From: Hydractinia symbiolongicarpus
Lineage: Eukaryota > Cnidaria > Hydrozoa > Anthoathecata > Hydractiniidae
Assembly (NCBI RefSeq): GCF_029227915.1
Contig: NC_079883.1
Coordinates: forward strand, 19,158,001 to 19,222,000
Direction of reading: 5' to 3'
DNA length: 64,000 bases
Shown: in pieces, positions 1 to 10,600 of the stretch
Position numbering within the stretch: position 1 is the stretch's first letter
Layout of the letters: the number at the start of each line of letters is the position of its first letter
The notes under the pieces: model-generated
The model's input: only the letters and a program-made list of their open reading frames with translations
Databases searched by the model: none
Told to the model about the DNA's origin: nothing
Made by a program: the position numbers and the translations under genes

Positions 1-17
1 GGGTTATATGGTATAGC

Positions 18-647
18 CTATAAAGTATGTTTTGTAGTATGTACGGGAGGTGTGGGAGGTGTAGTATGCTTTGGAGGTATAGGAGGTGTAGCATGCTTAG
101 GAGGTGTGGTATGTATAGGTGGTGTGGTATGCCTAGGAGGTGTAGTATGCTTGCGAGGTATGGGAGGTGTACTATGCCTAGGAGGCGTAGTATGCTTGAC
201 AATAGGCTTGTTATTCACATCCACCTGTACCCCCACATTTACATTGGCAGGTGCTATGAGGATGTTGTTGTTATACCCTACAATCTTGCCTATGCGCAGG
301 TTCATGTCGGAAGGCAGCATGTATACGCTTGGCATGACGGCAAAGTTTACCGGAGTTCGGGCATATTGCATTACTTTTTGGAATTCTGTAATGTCATGCC
401 CTACATTCTCCTGACGTTGGACCATGGCCTCAAATTTTTGCAATAGAATCTGCCTTGCCGTGTAGTTATCGGCACCGGACCCTACAAGGGGTGCTTTGGC
501 CCCTGCTTGCGATCCTAGCAATAAGACCACGTAAACCCTGAGCTTGGTTAGACCCTCCGATGTCAAACCCTGACTTGTCGGAATGATAAACTTGGCCCAA
601 TCCCCATTAACTTGCGGCCACCAACGGCCACTCGTCAACGACGACAT
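18..647 (-). CDS. virus-like element protein with HTTPP-repeat tail
   Basis: A 209-residue ORF. Residues 1-150 are a globular, moderately hydrophobic region that I cannot assign. The last 60 residues are a degenerate low-complexity array of His-Thr-Thr-Pro-Pro pentamers with Arg/Lys/Ile substitutions, giving on the plus strand the repeating ggaggtgtggtatgc-like pattern. Such Pro/Thr tails are common in virion-associated or surface proteins, but a function is not shown. The start overlaps the end of the neighbouring minus-strand ORF (635-1177) by 13 bases, suggesting co-expression in one minus-strand unit. The frame is open throughout. Confidence 0.55.
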   Translation of the reverse strand: MSSLTSGRWWPQVNGDWAKFIIPTSQGLTSEGLTKLRVYVVLLLGSQAGAKAPLVGSGADNYTARQILLQKFEAMVQRQENVGHDITEFQKVMQYARTPVNFAVMPSVYMLPSDMNLRIGKIVGYNNNILIAPANVNVGVQVDVNNKPIVKHTTPPRHSTPPIPRKHTTPPRHTTPPIHTTPPKHATPPIPPKHTTPPTPPVHTTKHTL

Positions 648-1177
648 GACATAGCTTTAAACTTGTTCAAGGTATTAGCATCTGCACCGTATTCGCGACA
701 TACCTGCGAATATCCTGAGGTGAAATAGGGGTTTTTATACTGAGAAAACTCGTCGTCATAAGGCATGGGGACCTTCATTCTTGCCAATATACGACGCATG
801 TGGTAATAGGCATGGAATTTGAAGATGGAGTTGACAAGGGGTACTGACCCTGTCATGTGCTTAGCAGAGAAGCTTAATGCCGTGGTTGCGCAATGGATGG
901 CGAAATTAACCTGGATATTCCAATAGTCCAACGCTTGGCCTGTCCAACCCCCCCCCCCCCCCCTGACAGGGTCATTCAGCAGATTGGTAGGGATTTTTAT
1001 GGCATACTTGGTAAACTCAGGGAATGCCACCTCAATGTGTGAGTCTGTAGACACGTACAGACCCTGATGCTCCAAGTTGGTTACACCAAGTGCCCATTCT
1101 CCCCTGTTTGACTTGTATTTTGCCTTGGGGTTGTACGAATACATGTTCATCCTTTTTTTTAGGAAAGGATGGAGCAA
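635..1177 (-). CDS. virus-like element protein, possibly structural
   Basis: A 180-residue ORF rich in aromatic residues (Tyr, Phe, Trp), without transmembrane segment or signal peptide, reminiscent of conserved unnamed proteins found next to capsid-type genes in cnidarian virus-like elements (recollection, not a search). A run of about 15 C residues on the plus strand near 950-963 encodes a Gly stretch in the middle of the ORF; it stays in frame here but is a slippage or assembly-error hotspot. The first Met at 1177 overlaps the divergent plus-strand ORF; the downstream Met codons at 1150 or 1144 would leave a short shared promoter and are more plausible starts. Confidence 0.5.
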   Translation of the reverse strand: MLHPFLKKRMNMYSYNPKAKYKSNRGEWALGVTNLEHQGLYVSTDSHIEVAFPEFTKYAIKIPTNLLNDPVRGGGGGWTGQALDYWNIQVNFAIHCATTALSFSAKHMTGSVPLVNSIFKFHAYYHMRRILARMKVPMPYDDEFSQYKNPYFTSGYSQVCREYGADANTLNKFKAMSCRR

Positions 1178-1840
1178 CTCTACATTACTGATATCGAAAA
1201 GCCTACGATATTTGAGGACTACCTAGGGCAAGACACTCGCATAGCTCTTAAATCCATCAGTATCGGGCCTGTATGGCTGAAACTTTATAGCGACAATGAA
1301 ATCATCATCCGTAAAATAGGGCTCGACCAGAGGGAGATTAGGATTGAAATCATAAACGGCCTGTATAGGATCGAGGATTTGGCGGCCATTGTGAACAGTC
1401 AGGCACAGGAGAGGATTAAGCTGTTTGTCCTGAAAAATGCACTCTGTAGGCTCTGTGTCGGTGACGGGTACTCGGTGGTCATTCATCGACAACTGCAAGA
1501 GCTCTTAGGTCTACCCTACGATCCTATTAAAAAATATTATATGAAGGGTGATTATGATGCATACTACAGAATAGACGTTTATATTAGACTACGCTTTGTT
1601 TTCCCTCAGTTGCATGAAGACGACTGCTTACTTGATGGTAAAAAGTCTAAAATTCTGGCCTTGCTTCCCACCAAGGAACTAGACGCTTGAGGGGACACGC
1701 TGACCTGGAGTTTTGATACCCCGATATACCTTTCCTTAAAGGGCTTGACGGACCGTCTCGAGTTCATGCTTACGGATGAATATCACCATGAGAAGAACGT
1801 TTCGTTCACCGGCCTCACAATGCATTTGCTGATAGAATAA
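1169..1840 (+). pseudogene. virus-like element gene with one in-frame stop
   Basis: The ORF runs from the Met at 1169, is interrupted by a single TGA at 1688-1690, then continues in the same frame to a TAA at 1838-1840. Total potential length is about 223 residues. The post-stop part has alternating hydrophobic beta-like segments, and the whole resembles jelly-roll-associated or minor structural proteins of virus-like elements by general character only. The next gene starts immediately at the stop (TAA then ATG at 1841), which supports 1838-1840 as the ancestral end and the internal TGA as a mutation. It is divergent from the minus-strand ORF ending at 635. Confidence 0.5.
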
Positions 1841-2469
1841 ATGAGCGATATAGCTAAGCTGTACCCAAATTTGCCGAGTGCACCTGCACAAGGCGCTGAT
1901 ATGCAGGAGAAAAGCCAGATCTACAGACTCCAAAAAATTGATGATATTCAAAAGTATCTGCGAAATGGGACAAGCTTGCAAAGAAGTTTAAGATGCATGG
2001 GACCTGGGTACGCTTCTGTGACCACGGTCTGCTCGGCGTGAGTGTGATTACGTCGGGGTTTGGTATCGGAGCCATGGCCTCAGGTATGGGGTTCCCTTGG
2101 CCATTGCCAGCTGGGATTGGGCAAGCAGGCCTTAGAAATGCTTCAAAAAGGCTTGGTGTGAAATCGAAGAAACATGAGGGTATTAGGCTACTCGCCGAAT
2201 CGAAATTGAACTCCGTTGTTGATATGATATCAAAGGCAATGGAAAATAGTGCGATTAGTGACTACGAGTACAGCCTGATTAGCCGTGAAAAGGAAAAGTA
2301 TATGCTATTAAAGGAACAGATGCGACAGCGTTTTAATCGTATTGTGAACACCATTAATGAACAAGAGCGTGTCCAGCTACTTGCGAATGGCCGGGAGGAG
2401 GGGAGAAAAGAGATGCAGGATGAGATTTTAAAAAACGTTCGACCTGCGCAGTATATAAGCGGTACTTAG
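1841..2469 (+). pseudogene. virus-like element protein: glycine-rich hydrophobic segment plus helical tail, frameshifted
   Basis: The ATG at 1841 directly abuts the preceding stop. The first frame runs to about 2041 and the coding signal switches to another frame at about 1990-2010, running on to a TAA at 2467. The N-terminal part is charged and helical. The second frame opens with a Gly/Ala-rich hydrophobic stretch (about 2030-2130) followed by a long Lys/Glu-rich helical region. This order (membrane-like Gly-rich segment, then a KHEGI-type helical domain) matches an unnamed protein that I recall beside capsid-type genes in cnidarian and arthropod virus-like elements. The function is unknown. 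The frameshift makes this copy probably non-functional. Confidence 0.5.
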
Positions 2470-2543
2470 AGTCCCCCCACCTGAGTATAAACCCTAATTT
2501 AGTATATTTTATAGGCCTCGTAGACCTATAAAATATATGGTTT

Positions 2544-3122
2544 TTAATCCTCACTCAGCAACCATTCTTTTTTGAAGTCCTTATATCGACACTCTGTAAT
2601 ATATACCTGAGGGTAGTAGTTTTTGCCTTGCACATACACCGATGAAATAGCCAGGATGGCACTAGCTTGGCAGGGTTCATCGTAGGGTACTGGAATACCG
2701 TGAAATTTAGTCGTGATTGCATCCTTGTAATATTTAATTTAATATTCACGTAACGGTCCTTTTTCACAGGCTCTGTCGTCAATTGCTCAGAAATCAACTC
2801 CTCAATCTTGGACCAGATTTGGCGATACTTTTCAACCCAATCAATTCAACTCTTTAAAATCGAGACTCATTGCTGGTACTGCATTTGCGTTGTACTGGGT
2901 CACTCCATGTGGGGACCAGATTTTGGGCGTCTTTACCCTAAGGGCTACCACAAGGTCTCGTGTATGGTATCCTACTATGTACCGATTCTCCTTACCTCCA
3001 TTGGCAGGAATGGAATCTTACACCGTTAGATAGTCCACGTTGATATCATTGATGTCCGTAAAGGTAGCAGCAAATGAGTAGAATAATTTAGGGTTGACAA
3101 GCTCATTCTCAAATTGTAGCAT
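2544..3122 (-). pseudogene. virus-like element gene broken by several frameshifts
   Basis: On the minus strand an ORF opens at the ATG at 3122 and reads about 34 codons to a stop. Coding-like sequence then continues through at least three frame changes (near 3025, 2835 and 2740) to a stop at 2544-2546. The final frame ends in an acidic, Lys-rich segment. Although individual frames are short, the composition and continuous aromatic/charged pattern indicate one ancestral gene of roughly 190 residues. It lies between the plus-strand pair ending at 2469 and the small minus-strand gene at 3109-3315, with a 14-base overlap with the latter. I recognise the family only as an unnamed mobile-element protein. 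Confidence 0.45.
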
Positions 3123-3315
3123 CTTGTTTTATTGAAAGTTCAAACGACTTCAGAGAATTGCATGTCATTGTACATACGCAGCCGCCCCCATTATATGTGA
3201 TATATTCGTGATAGCAGTACCAGCACAACATTTTACCACTTACCACAAACCTCCAGCCACAGGTGTACCTGTCGTACGCATCGAGTACCCTTTCACAGTC
3301 CTTACAGTGCTCCAT
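3109..3315 (-). CDS. small cysteine-rich (zinc-binding) protein of the virus-like element
   Basis: A 68-residue ORF with paired cysteines: CKDC near residue 4, a single Cys near 19, CWYC near 31 and CVCTMTC near 46. The pairing is typical of a zinc ribbon or treble-clef knuckle. There is no hydrophobic anchor. It overlaps the ends of both neighbours by about 14 bases, in keeping with compact viral organisation. A role in transcription or redox chemistry is possible but not shown. Confidence 0.4.
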   Translation of the reverse strand: MEHCKDCERVLDAYDRYTCGWRFVVSGKMLCWYCYHEYITYNGGGCVCTMTCNSLKSFELSIKQDATI

Positions 3316-3502
3316 TTATTCTATAGTCGTCAAGACGATCATCTAGGCCTTGAATCTTCCGTTCATTCTCCTTTTCCCTCTTTGATTCTTGTACCAATGT
3401 CAGGGCCATAGGGGGCAGGGAAATACCAATACCGGCCATAAAGGTCATAAATGCTGCGGTTCCAAAGATATCAAATTTTGATTGCTGACAGTTAATGCAC
3501 AT
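3302..3502 (-). CDS. small single-pass membrane protein of the virus-like element
   Basis: A 66-residue ORF. Residues about 13-37 form one strongly hydrophobic segment (Phe, Ala, Met, Gly, Leu), followed by a charged Lys/Glu/Arg helix of about 25 residues that could form a coiled coil. The N-terminus carries CxxC. It overlaps the next ORF (3109-3315) by 14 bases. Small membrane proteins of this layout are common in virus-like elements; the specific role is unknown. Confidence 0.35.
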   Translation of the reverse strand: MCINCQQSKFDIFGTAAFMTFMAGIGISLPPMALTLVQESKREKENERKIQGLDDRLDDYRINGAL

Positions 3503-3551
3503 TTATTATAGTAGTATTATCTTACAAAAAGGTTGTAAGATAACCTTGGTT

Positions 3552-3941
3552 TCAATCCAACCCCAAAAATTCCTTTTGCGTCAGGTCACCCCCAAATCTT
3601 TTGAGGCGTCTCCAATCCGGGGTAGGCCTTCCTTTGTAGCACCTTTTCAACAGCCATAGCGATATTTCATACGCGCTGTCATACAACTTTCGCTCCTCCA
3701 CATAAGCCAGGCAGCACTCATTACTACAAAAGTAGCCCTCGTACACGTACTTACCACCATCGCTCATATTAGCGGACATGTTTTTCTTGACATGAAAAAA
3801 GCCGGATTTCGCTGTATGTTTTGTACTCACCTGTGGAGGGTTGTATCTCATGGGGCACCTGACTTTATCGCATAGTTCTACAGAGCACCAGTAGCAGAGT
3901 ACCATTTTATATACATTCCAACAAGGTCCAAAGATTGCCAA
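3552..3941 (-). CDS. A1L/VLTF-2-like late transcription factor homologue
   Basis: The ORF is 129 residues long. The likely start is the Met at 3905, just before CYWC, giving 117 residues. There is an N-terminal CxxC with a second Cys further on, then the block FCSNECCLAY in mid-protein, and a C-terminal block PDWRRLKRFGGDL. In nucleocytoplasmic large DNA viruses the A1L/VLTF-2 late transcription factor family has the same order: paired cysteines, an MYM-like FCSxxCxLAY finger, then a Pro-x-Trp-x-x-Leu-Lys-x-(F/Y)-Gly-Gly tail. The assignment is from remembered family motifs, not a search. It implies a late-gene programme in the element. The frame is open and the protein may be intact. Confidence 0.55.
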   Translation of the reverse strand: MAIFGPCWNVYKMVLCYWCSVELCDKVRCPMRYNPPQVSTKHTAKSGFFHVKKNMSANMSDGGKYVYEGYFCSNECCLAYVEERKLYDSAYEISLWLLKRCYKGRPTPDWRRLKRFGGDLTQKEFLGLD

Positions 3942-3960
3942 GATTGACTGCGCATGCGTT

Positions 3961-4728
3961 GATTATTAGCATACTCTAAGGGAATTCCCCCTTTCTACTC
4001 ATTTGCTGTATACTTTGATGTGCGTAGACTATTAGGGAATTGCGCTAGAAATTTTTTGACTCATTTGCAGCATTGATTACGTCAGCATGGCTATGCACTG
4101 ATTATTAGGGAATAACCCTTGATAAGCACTGCACGCTGATCAAAATAATGTATAGAATTATATGTTTTTGACGAACGCCTGAGGAGATATAGGGGTTTAA
4201 AAATGTTGCTGACGTCAGCAATGGCCCGTCAAAACCCTCAATTTTTTTTTTAAATTTGTAACGGTTGCAGAGATGTTAGGGTTTGAAGTTTTTTGATTGA
4301 TGACGTCTTCAACCCGTTCATTCCGAAAATTACCCAAACTTGTCCTAGGTTGTCCCTAGTTACCCATGCGGTGAAAAATGATTGACGTCACTACCTCGTT
4401 TCTAAGTTATTTGGCCTCAAAGCTTTGAGTTCACTTTAATGGCTTCATTAATTTAATATAGGATATTGACGTTAAAGTAGTGTTATTAACGTCGCGCCGT
4501 AACGTCAGAAAATTTAACATATTAGACATGGATTTTTCGGCAAAATCATAGGAAAACAAGAAGCCCGATATGGCTTGAAGATTTCCGCCATCAGCATAGA
4601 TAATAAATATATAGTGTGAGATTATCCTAAGGGAACAAAAACGCGATGGAAATTATCTGCAACGAAAGTTTAACAGGACTGAGGACGACATTGATTTGAA
4701 GTGACCCTTCTAGAAGATTTCGTAAACA
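3961..4728. other. non-coding AT-rich spacer with repeated TGACGTCA-like motifs
   Basis: No gene is seen. Several GACGTCA-type (CRE-like) words occur (around 4211, 4301, 4384), together with short repeats of 'attagggaat'. This could be the terminal or flanking DNA of the virus-like element, but no inverted terminal repeat can be paired because the other end lies outside the window. Confidence 0.4.
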
Positions 4729-5130
4729 TTATGTTAGACCACTGACCACTAAATATACATTTTTAACGACTGTATCGACTTTAAAGGTGTTGAGGACATT
4801 CTCATGGACATAGATGTGGTCAATAGGTGAACCGGATATATGAGTTGGAGAGGTTACAACTTGTTTATAGTCAGTGAGAAAATTAAGGAAATAGTTTTCG
4901 TCACTCTCCAAGTATAACATCAACGATTTTGTTTCCCAAAGAATGATGAATAAGGTATAATGACTCATCTCCATTGAAAGAATTTTTACGATATAGAAGT
5001 AGAAAACTAACAGCATTCTTATAAATCTTTTTTTCGTCATTTTAAAAACTATTGCACCTGGAATTTTTTCAATATCCAACAATTCTATAGTTTCATTATG
5101 ACCAACTAAAAGACTAAAAAACCTATCCAC
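4729..5130 (-). pseudogene. endonuclease-like C-terminal fragment of a transposon (tentative)
   Basis: A 133-residue ORF. Its last 55 residues contain the pattern Thr-His-Ile-x-Gly-Ser-x-Ile-Asp-His-(I/V)-Tyr-Val followed by a Val-Lys-Asn-Val-Tyr segment. This resembles the C-terminal third of the endonuclease/exonuclease/phosphatase-fold domain carried by Helentron-type Helitrons and some LINEs, just before the expected Ser-Asp-His catalytic triplet, which is not visible here. The N-terminal part is hydrophobic and unassigned. No helicase or Rep motif is found nearby, so this is at most a relic. Assignment is from motif memory. Confidence 0.35.
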
Positions 5131-7644
5131 ATTGTTGTTTGGGATTAAAGTAAAATTATCTAGTTTTGTGTCGCAGTACGAGTTAAATGGTATCTAAGTT
5201 TCTGTTAAGCATAATAAATTACTTTCCATAAGAACGCGGTCGGACTTAATATCATTTTTGTTTGTTGTAGGATCTTGTATTAAGCAAAGTTACTAAAATA
5301 GAATTTTCACTAATTACGCCAGTATCTTTTGATGTCAATTTTGAGTGTTCTCGCGTATAATTGTATTGCTCGGTTGCTCGTGTGTCTGATTTAATAGCTG
5401 ATCTGTCCCCGTTAGGTATAAACCCTCTAAACTTGTGACTCGACTTATGCGACATAGATTTGTCCTGAGTAATATTTCGGTTGCATACTATCCTGTTCCC
5501 CAAAAATATACACAAAATGTAACAAATTAACAGGTTAAGAACACAATTTTTTTCTTCTTAGTATGATGATCTGTAGTGAGCTCTACCAACCAATTTAAAC
5601 GTGAATGTCAAAAAAGAATAAGGAGTAAATTTTGAATAAACAAAGATATTATTTTTGGAATATATAGATAGTCCGTCCTCACAAAAGTTTACACAAAATG
5701 TAAAACAGATCGATTTTTGAGGAGGACATCTAAATCACCAAAAAATCAGTTTATTTAGCATGTTTCTATTTCGCCATTGCCCATAAATCTTCCCCAAAAG
5801 GTTATGAAATACATCCAATTATAGAAAAATCGGGCATTTTATAAAATATAAAAAGCAAAAAAGTTTTAGTCAGAACAATTAGTAATTTTTTTATCATCAC
5901 CAAACACAGTTATTACTACAATTTTAAAATTCTTAACAAGAACGTGAAACCATGGAATTTTCTTCCAGCAAAAATGACATCACATACAGTTTAGTTCTCC
6001 CCAACAAAAATTTATAATACGAAATAGGAAAAAGCCATTCGCTTACACAACAGCCTTTAGTGGAGGCCAATTCCACAAAAATTTGTTCTTTAAGTATATT
6101 GCATGTAGTCTTTTTCCCACGAAAGTTTACACAACATTTTAAAAAACAGCAGTTTGCAACACAAACAAAAACACGAATAACCATACTATCCTCTCTCATA
6201 AATTAAAATAAAGTCATAAACCCACGTAAATTACCAATCAAAAGCCTACAACCCCCTGTAAAAATAACCTGGCATTTTACATGTAGCCTGACAAAGTTTA
6301 ACGGTATGTCAAAAACAAAACAATAAAAAATAACTAAACACACACGCTTTAAATTCTGAAAAAAATTATTTATTGCACGTGGTCCCCTCGTAAAGTTTAC
6401 AGTAAATGTGAAAAGAATTATACTCTATGGACATAAAAATACATCACACTATTCTGCAAAAGTTCAAGTCTCTGAAACATTTTGTAGCTAGCTAGCTAGC
6501 TTGTTACATCATATTTCGTGCTCATAAAAGAAGAAAACTTTGAAAACCAAGGTAGATGGCTATACATAATTAAAAGAGAGGAATAATAAAATAAGTCATA
6601 GGTTAGAGCTAGCCATGGTATGGGGAACAGGCCTTGGTTGCTTGTGGGCACCAAGAAGATTTTCGGTAGAAAAAATATTGCTTTATAATCTGCAATATAA
6701 TCTCCGCTGATATATCAACATTTTCTAAAAATACGGACGGAGTCAACTCATCGACTGCAACATGCTTGGTTTTTTCCCATAGACTTCATCACGATATCAT
6801 CGTTATTCAAGACATAATCAAACTCCCAGGATGGAAACATCCCTTATTGATTAAAAAAATATTGAGAAATAGGCATTGCTTGTGCATTGAATACCCGCTG
6901 TTTCGATATAGTTGATGTTGGCCTGGTGATAACTACAACACAACTTTAGCTGCAGCTGGTCCTGGATTACATCGCTTGTTAATTTCATAAGTTTTACTAT
7001 TGAGAAGTGGGATTCATCATCGTCACCACGAACAAAATGAAGGAACAGAATGAAAATTTGTGAAACCAACATATTTGATTATTAGCAACCGAGTTAAAAA
7101 AAAATTAAATAATGGCAGCTTTACTATATGCTTTAATGGTTAACATTCCAACTTCTGAAAATGTGCTATACTATACGGACTTTTAGACATTTTTGTTTGT
7201 GTTGAGCGCGCATTAGCCTCATTTAACTAGGCTTTCTTTAAGAAACATCTACTTAACATACACAAAAATTGATAAGATTTAAAGGGTTGAGAAAAATTGA
7301 TAGTTTCAGATATAAAAATAAAGACAAATGTAATAGTTCATAAATAAAATTTAGACAAAAAGTGCACCATGCGTAATGTTCCATGAGCGAAGCTCGGGAA
7401 TTGAATTAAAGTAATTGTCTTAACCAATACAAAAAACGATGAGGCAAAAACAAACCATCGCGCTATCGCGATTGAATTATGTCAGTTCTCACACTACATC
7501 TTTTGCAACTCACTTCTACATAAAATTATCGGTATAGAAGCTGTAAACATACACCATATAAGAACTACTATAACAGTTAAAATATCTTTTACTCTGTATC
7601 AAACTTCTGGACGGTCTCTGTGCAATCTTCAAAGTTTAAAAATT
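5131..7644. other. intergenic AT-rich DNA downstream of SYVN1
   Basis: No convincing gene is seen; the open frames on the minus strand at 5252-5515, 5933-6199 and 6851-7072 lack recognisable motifs. Degenerate copies of a word like 'aaagtttacacaaaatgtaaaa' recur near 5688, 6122, 6290 and 6394, and a short (GCTA)n run lies near 6487. The segment 7560-7644 probably holds the SYVN1 3' UTR. Confidence 0.5.
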
Positions 7645-10600
7645 TTACTCCTCATTTGTGTTATTTTGAATATTTTGAAATCTTTCAAGCCGTCTTCTTC
7701 GGAGTTCATTATCAGGACTCATCTGCAAACCTTCATCGTTGTTCTTTTTGTCGTCAACGTCAATATCACGTTGCATGGTAATATTCTCAACATAATTACA
7801 AGGTGTGGACGACGTCCCCACATCCGCAGCAGTTGTTGATGTTTCATTTGAGATAATGTCGTTTAAACTCGAAATAGTTGTAGTGGATTTAGTTGCGGTC
7901 TCTGGTGATGGTATCGATTCGTTGTTTGCCGTGTTTGTTGAAGACATCGCACTGTAGAATAAGTTCGAAATAAAATGTGACGAAATGAAAAAATAAAACA
8001 ATGAACACACTAAATTATAAATAATTCTCGATGCATGCTTATTTTATAAGAAACGTGTACAACCTTGCAAAAAATTGTATGCAAATTCTCGCTAAGGCAA
8101 ACTTTGTACGCGTTTAGTAGCACCAACAAAGTATGGTTGTGAACAAAGGTTTTCACAATAAACAACTCTCAAGTTATTTACTGTGAAAAAAATCATACCC
8201 AATTGTCGTCACAACTTGCGAATACTGGTTTAATTGCACAATTACAGAGTCAAGTAGTGAATGAACATTTCTCAACAATCGCACACGAGACTCCACATTT
8301 TCACGTTCTTGACCTTCCATTTGATGCAGTTGCTCTAATGACAATGTTGACAAGTCTAAATTTGACGAAGGAAACATTGGAGGTGCTGCCATAGCTGAAA
8401 CGTTTAAAGGGAAATTTAAAATCAACAAGTCTTACACATCATATGTGTGTATGTACATGAACAGCTAAAAGACACAAACAAACTTACACATAAACGGAGG
8501 AGGTGGAGGTGTCAAAAAAGAAGGAGGAGATCCAAACATAAACGACGGAGGTGGCATCTGTAACACAACAAGAAGGTGAAATAGCAATCAAAATAAAATC
8601 TGAAAGCCAGTAAGTAGAATACAAAATGCAAGGAACATACAGTAACCGGAAACAAGAAATTTGGAGATGTTGTCTCATTCGTTGAAGCTTGAGTTGTTTG
8701 TGATGTTGCAGCACTTGTTTGCGGTAAAACACCAGGAGGCATACCTGGTGGCATACCAAACGGGGAACCAGCAGGAGGCGGCATACCTGTGAATGGGGGG
8801 GCACCTATTGAAAGCAAAAACCAGTGCATAAGTAAGACGCTTAAACGTTCATCCCTAACACAAAGATAATTCGGTTAATTTTGTACCTGCCCGAGGCATG
8901 CCAGCTGGAGGTTGTTGTTGTTGTTGTTGTTGTTGTGCTGGAGGTTGCATTGTTTGCGCTCGTGCAGATAATACATCCATTCGGCATGTTGGACAAGACT
9001 GCTGACGTTGAAACCATGATCGCAAGCAATGCGCGTGAAAGATATGATTACATGGTAATTTCTTGCCAGCAGTCATCTGTTCACGACATATGATACACGT
9101 ATTGTCAACCTGACGCAACTCCCCTTCGCTAGCATTCAAAAACCTGCAAAAAAATTGAAAAACATCAAGTTTAAAACATAAGTGAAAGCCCCAAAATTGA
9201 ATGTTTTGCTATTAGAAACATTGTCCCCTATTAATAGACTATTTTGGAATTAGGATAAATTTTCTACCGCGATGGGGCAAGTTGGACTTTATACCCTCCG
9301 TTTTCGGTAGCAAAGCATAAAAAAGTGCTAAAAAGAAGGGGCTATTTTAAGAGATTTATGACCTTGGCAAGTTCTTCTTTACATTTGGGCACCAGTACTA
9401 AAATCTGGACCCTTGGATCTCGCAATTTTTTAAATCACCTTGGATTTGGCATGTTTTTTTTAACTTTTAATTTTACTCCGAAACAAGATCCGATAGCCTT
9501 AAAATATGATCTTGACACATAAACATAAGCAAAAACATTCAAAACAAGCTGCAAATCTCCCAAAAAAATTTCTATTTTCCCTGGACCTTATAAGAATTTT
9601 TTAAGAATTACATTAACCTTGATCTTTGAAATATGCGTTTACTTCTTTCATCCAAACAAATACATATTTAAGAATGATGTATGTTTTAAATGCTACGAAA
9701 TTGCCTTGATTTTCCCTGAACATTATAAAAAAATTATCATTTAAGTTTGTAAAATTTTCCAAATTCCCTGAAAAAAATCAGCCATTTTGCAGGCTTCCCA
9801 AACGTATTCATGTACAGATACGTCATTAGTCCTACCTAGTATTCATGTATGCAATCGCTCTTCGAGATAAAATCACATCGCTGAGCGACTTCTTGAACGA
9901 CCTGTAGTAAATAAGACGAAACATGGACCCTTCAAATTAAAATGAAATTTATTGTGTTTGGATGGATGTTAAGCAACTGCCTACCTGATGGTCAAGTACA
10001 TCGGTCTGATGGCAAACAGGGGGAAGGTATGTATTTTCACCATAACTCCAACAAATGCTACGTATAAACAACACTTTACAAGACCTAAACAAGAAATAGC
10101 ATGAATAATATTTCATATAAATATATCGAAGTCTAACCCCGATAACTTCCTTTTCCATTCTCCTGTCAACTTTTTTGGTACTTTAACAATCTAACCCTCG
10201 ATAACTCGAATCACAGGTTTACACCTCGCTACTACCCCTTCTATAACTCGACCGTCTTTCTGAGTGAGGAAAGATGGTTATTCGCCGTTCTAGGCGAAGA
10301 ATGCGAAGAAATTGAAAGTTTTAAATGGCGTAACAATATTTTACTGTTTCGTTTCAACTTTTCTCCCGTATGCTATGCCAAAATTTTTGCATTTCTTGAT
10401 AATTGATCTGACTTGTTTCTTTGCAGACACGCTTATCTATAATTTTATAACAGAAAGTATGACGCACCGAAACACCGATATAAAAGTGTACCTGTAATAA
10501 GTTCAGCATAAAGTAAGTAGACGTTTTTATTCTCCCAGGGATGTTCACTAATGTAATCGATAGTGTGAAGAACATATTTCATGATAATTGCGACAACCAT

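Larger units (their letters stand above)
1..3960. mobile_element. dsDNA virus-like element fragment (Polinton/adintovirus type), left end outside window
   Basis: Densely packed small ORFs without introns occupy both strands, in contrast to the gene-poor, intron-rich DNA that follows. Minus-strand ORFs lie at 18-1177 and 2544-3941 and plus-strand ORFs at 1169-2469, with overlaps of a few bases or TAA/ATG abutment. The gene set (repeat-tailed protein, A1L/VLTF-2-like factor, small zinc and membrane proteins) fits an integrated virus-like element. Several ORFs carry frameshifts or in-frame stops, so this copy is decaying. No terminal repeat is visible because the left end is cut by the window; the right edge is placed where coding density stops. 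The exact virus/transposon group is an inference; no polymerase or integrase is in view. Confidence 0.6.

Noticed and set aside
27-446. Plus-strand Cys/Arg/Met-rich ORFs at 27-446 and 52-414
   Set aside because: They are antisense shadows of the HTTPP repeat in the minus-strand gene.
8881-9093. Plus-strand ORF with poly-Val
   Set aside because: Antisense of the SYVN1 RING exon and its poly-Gln run.
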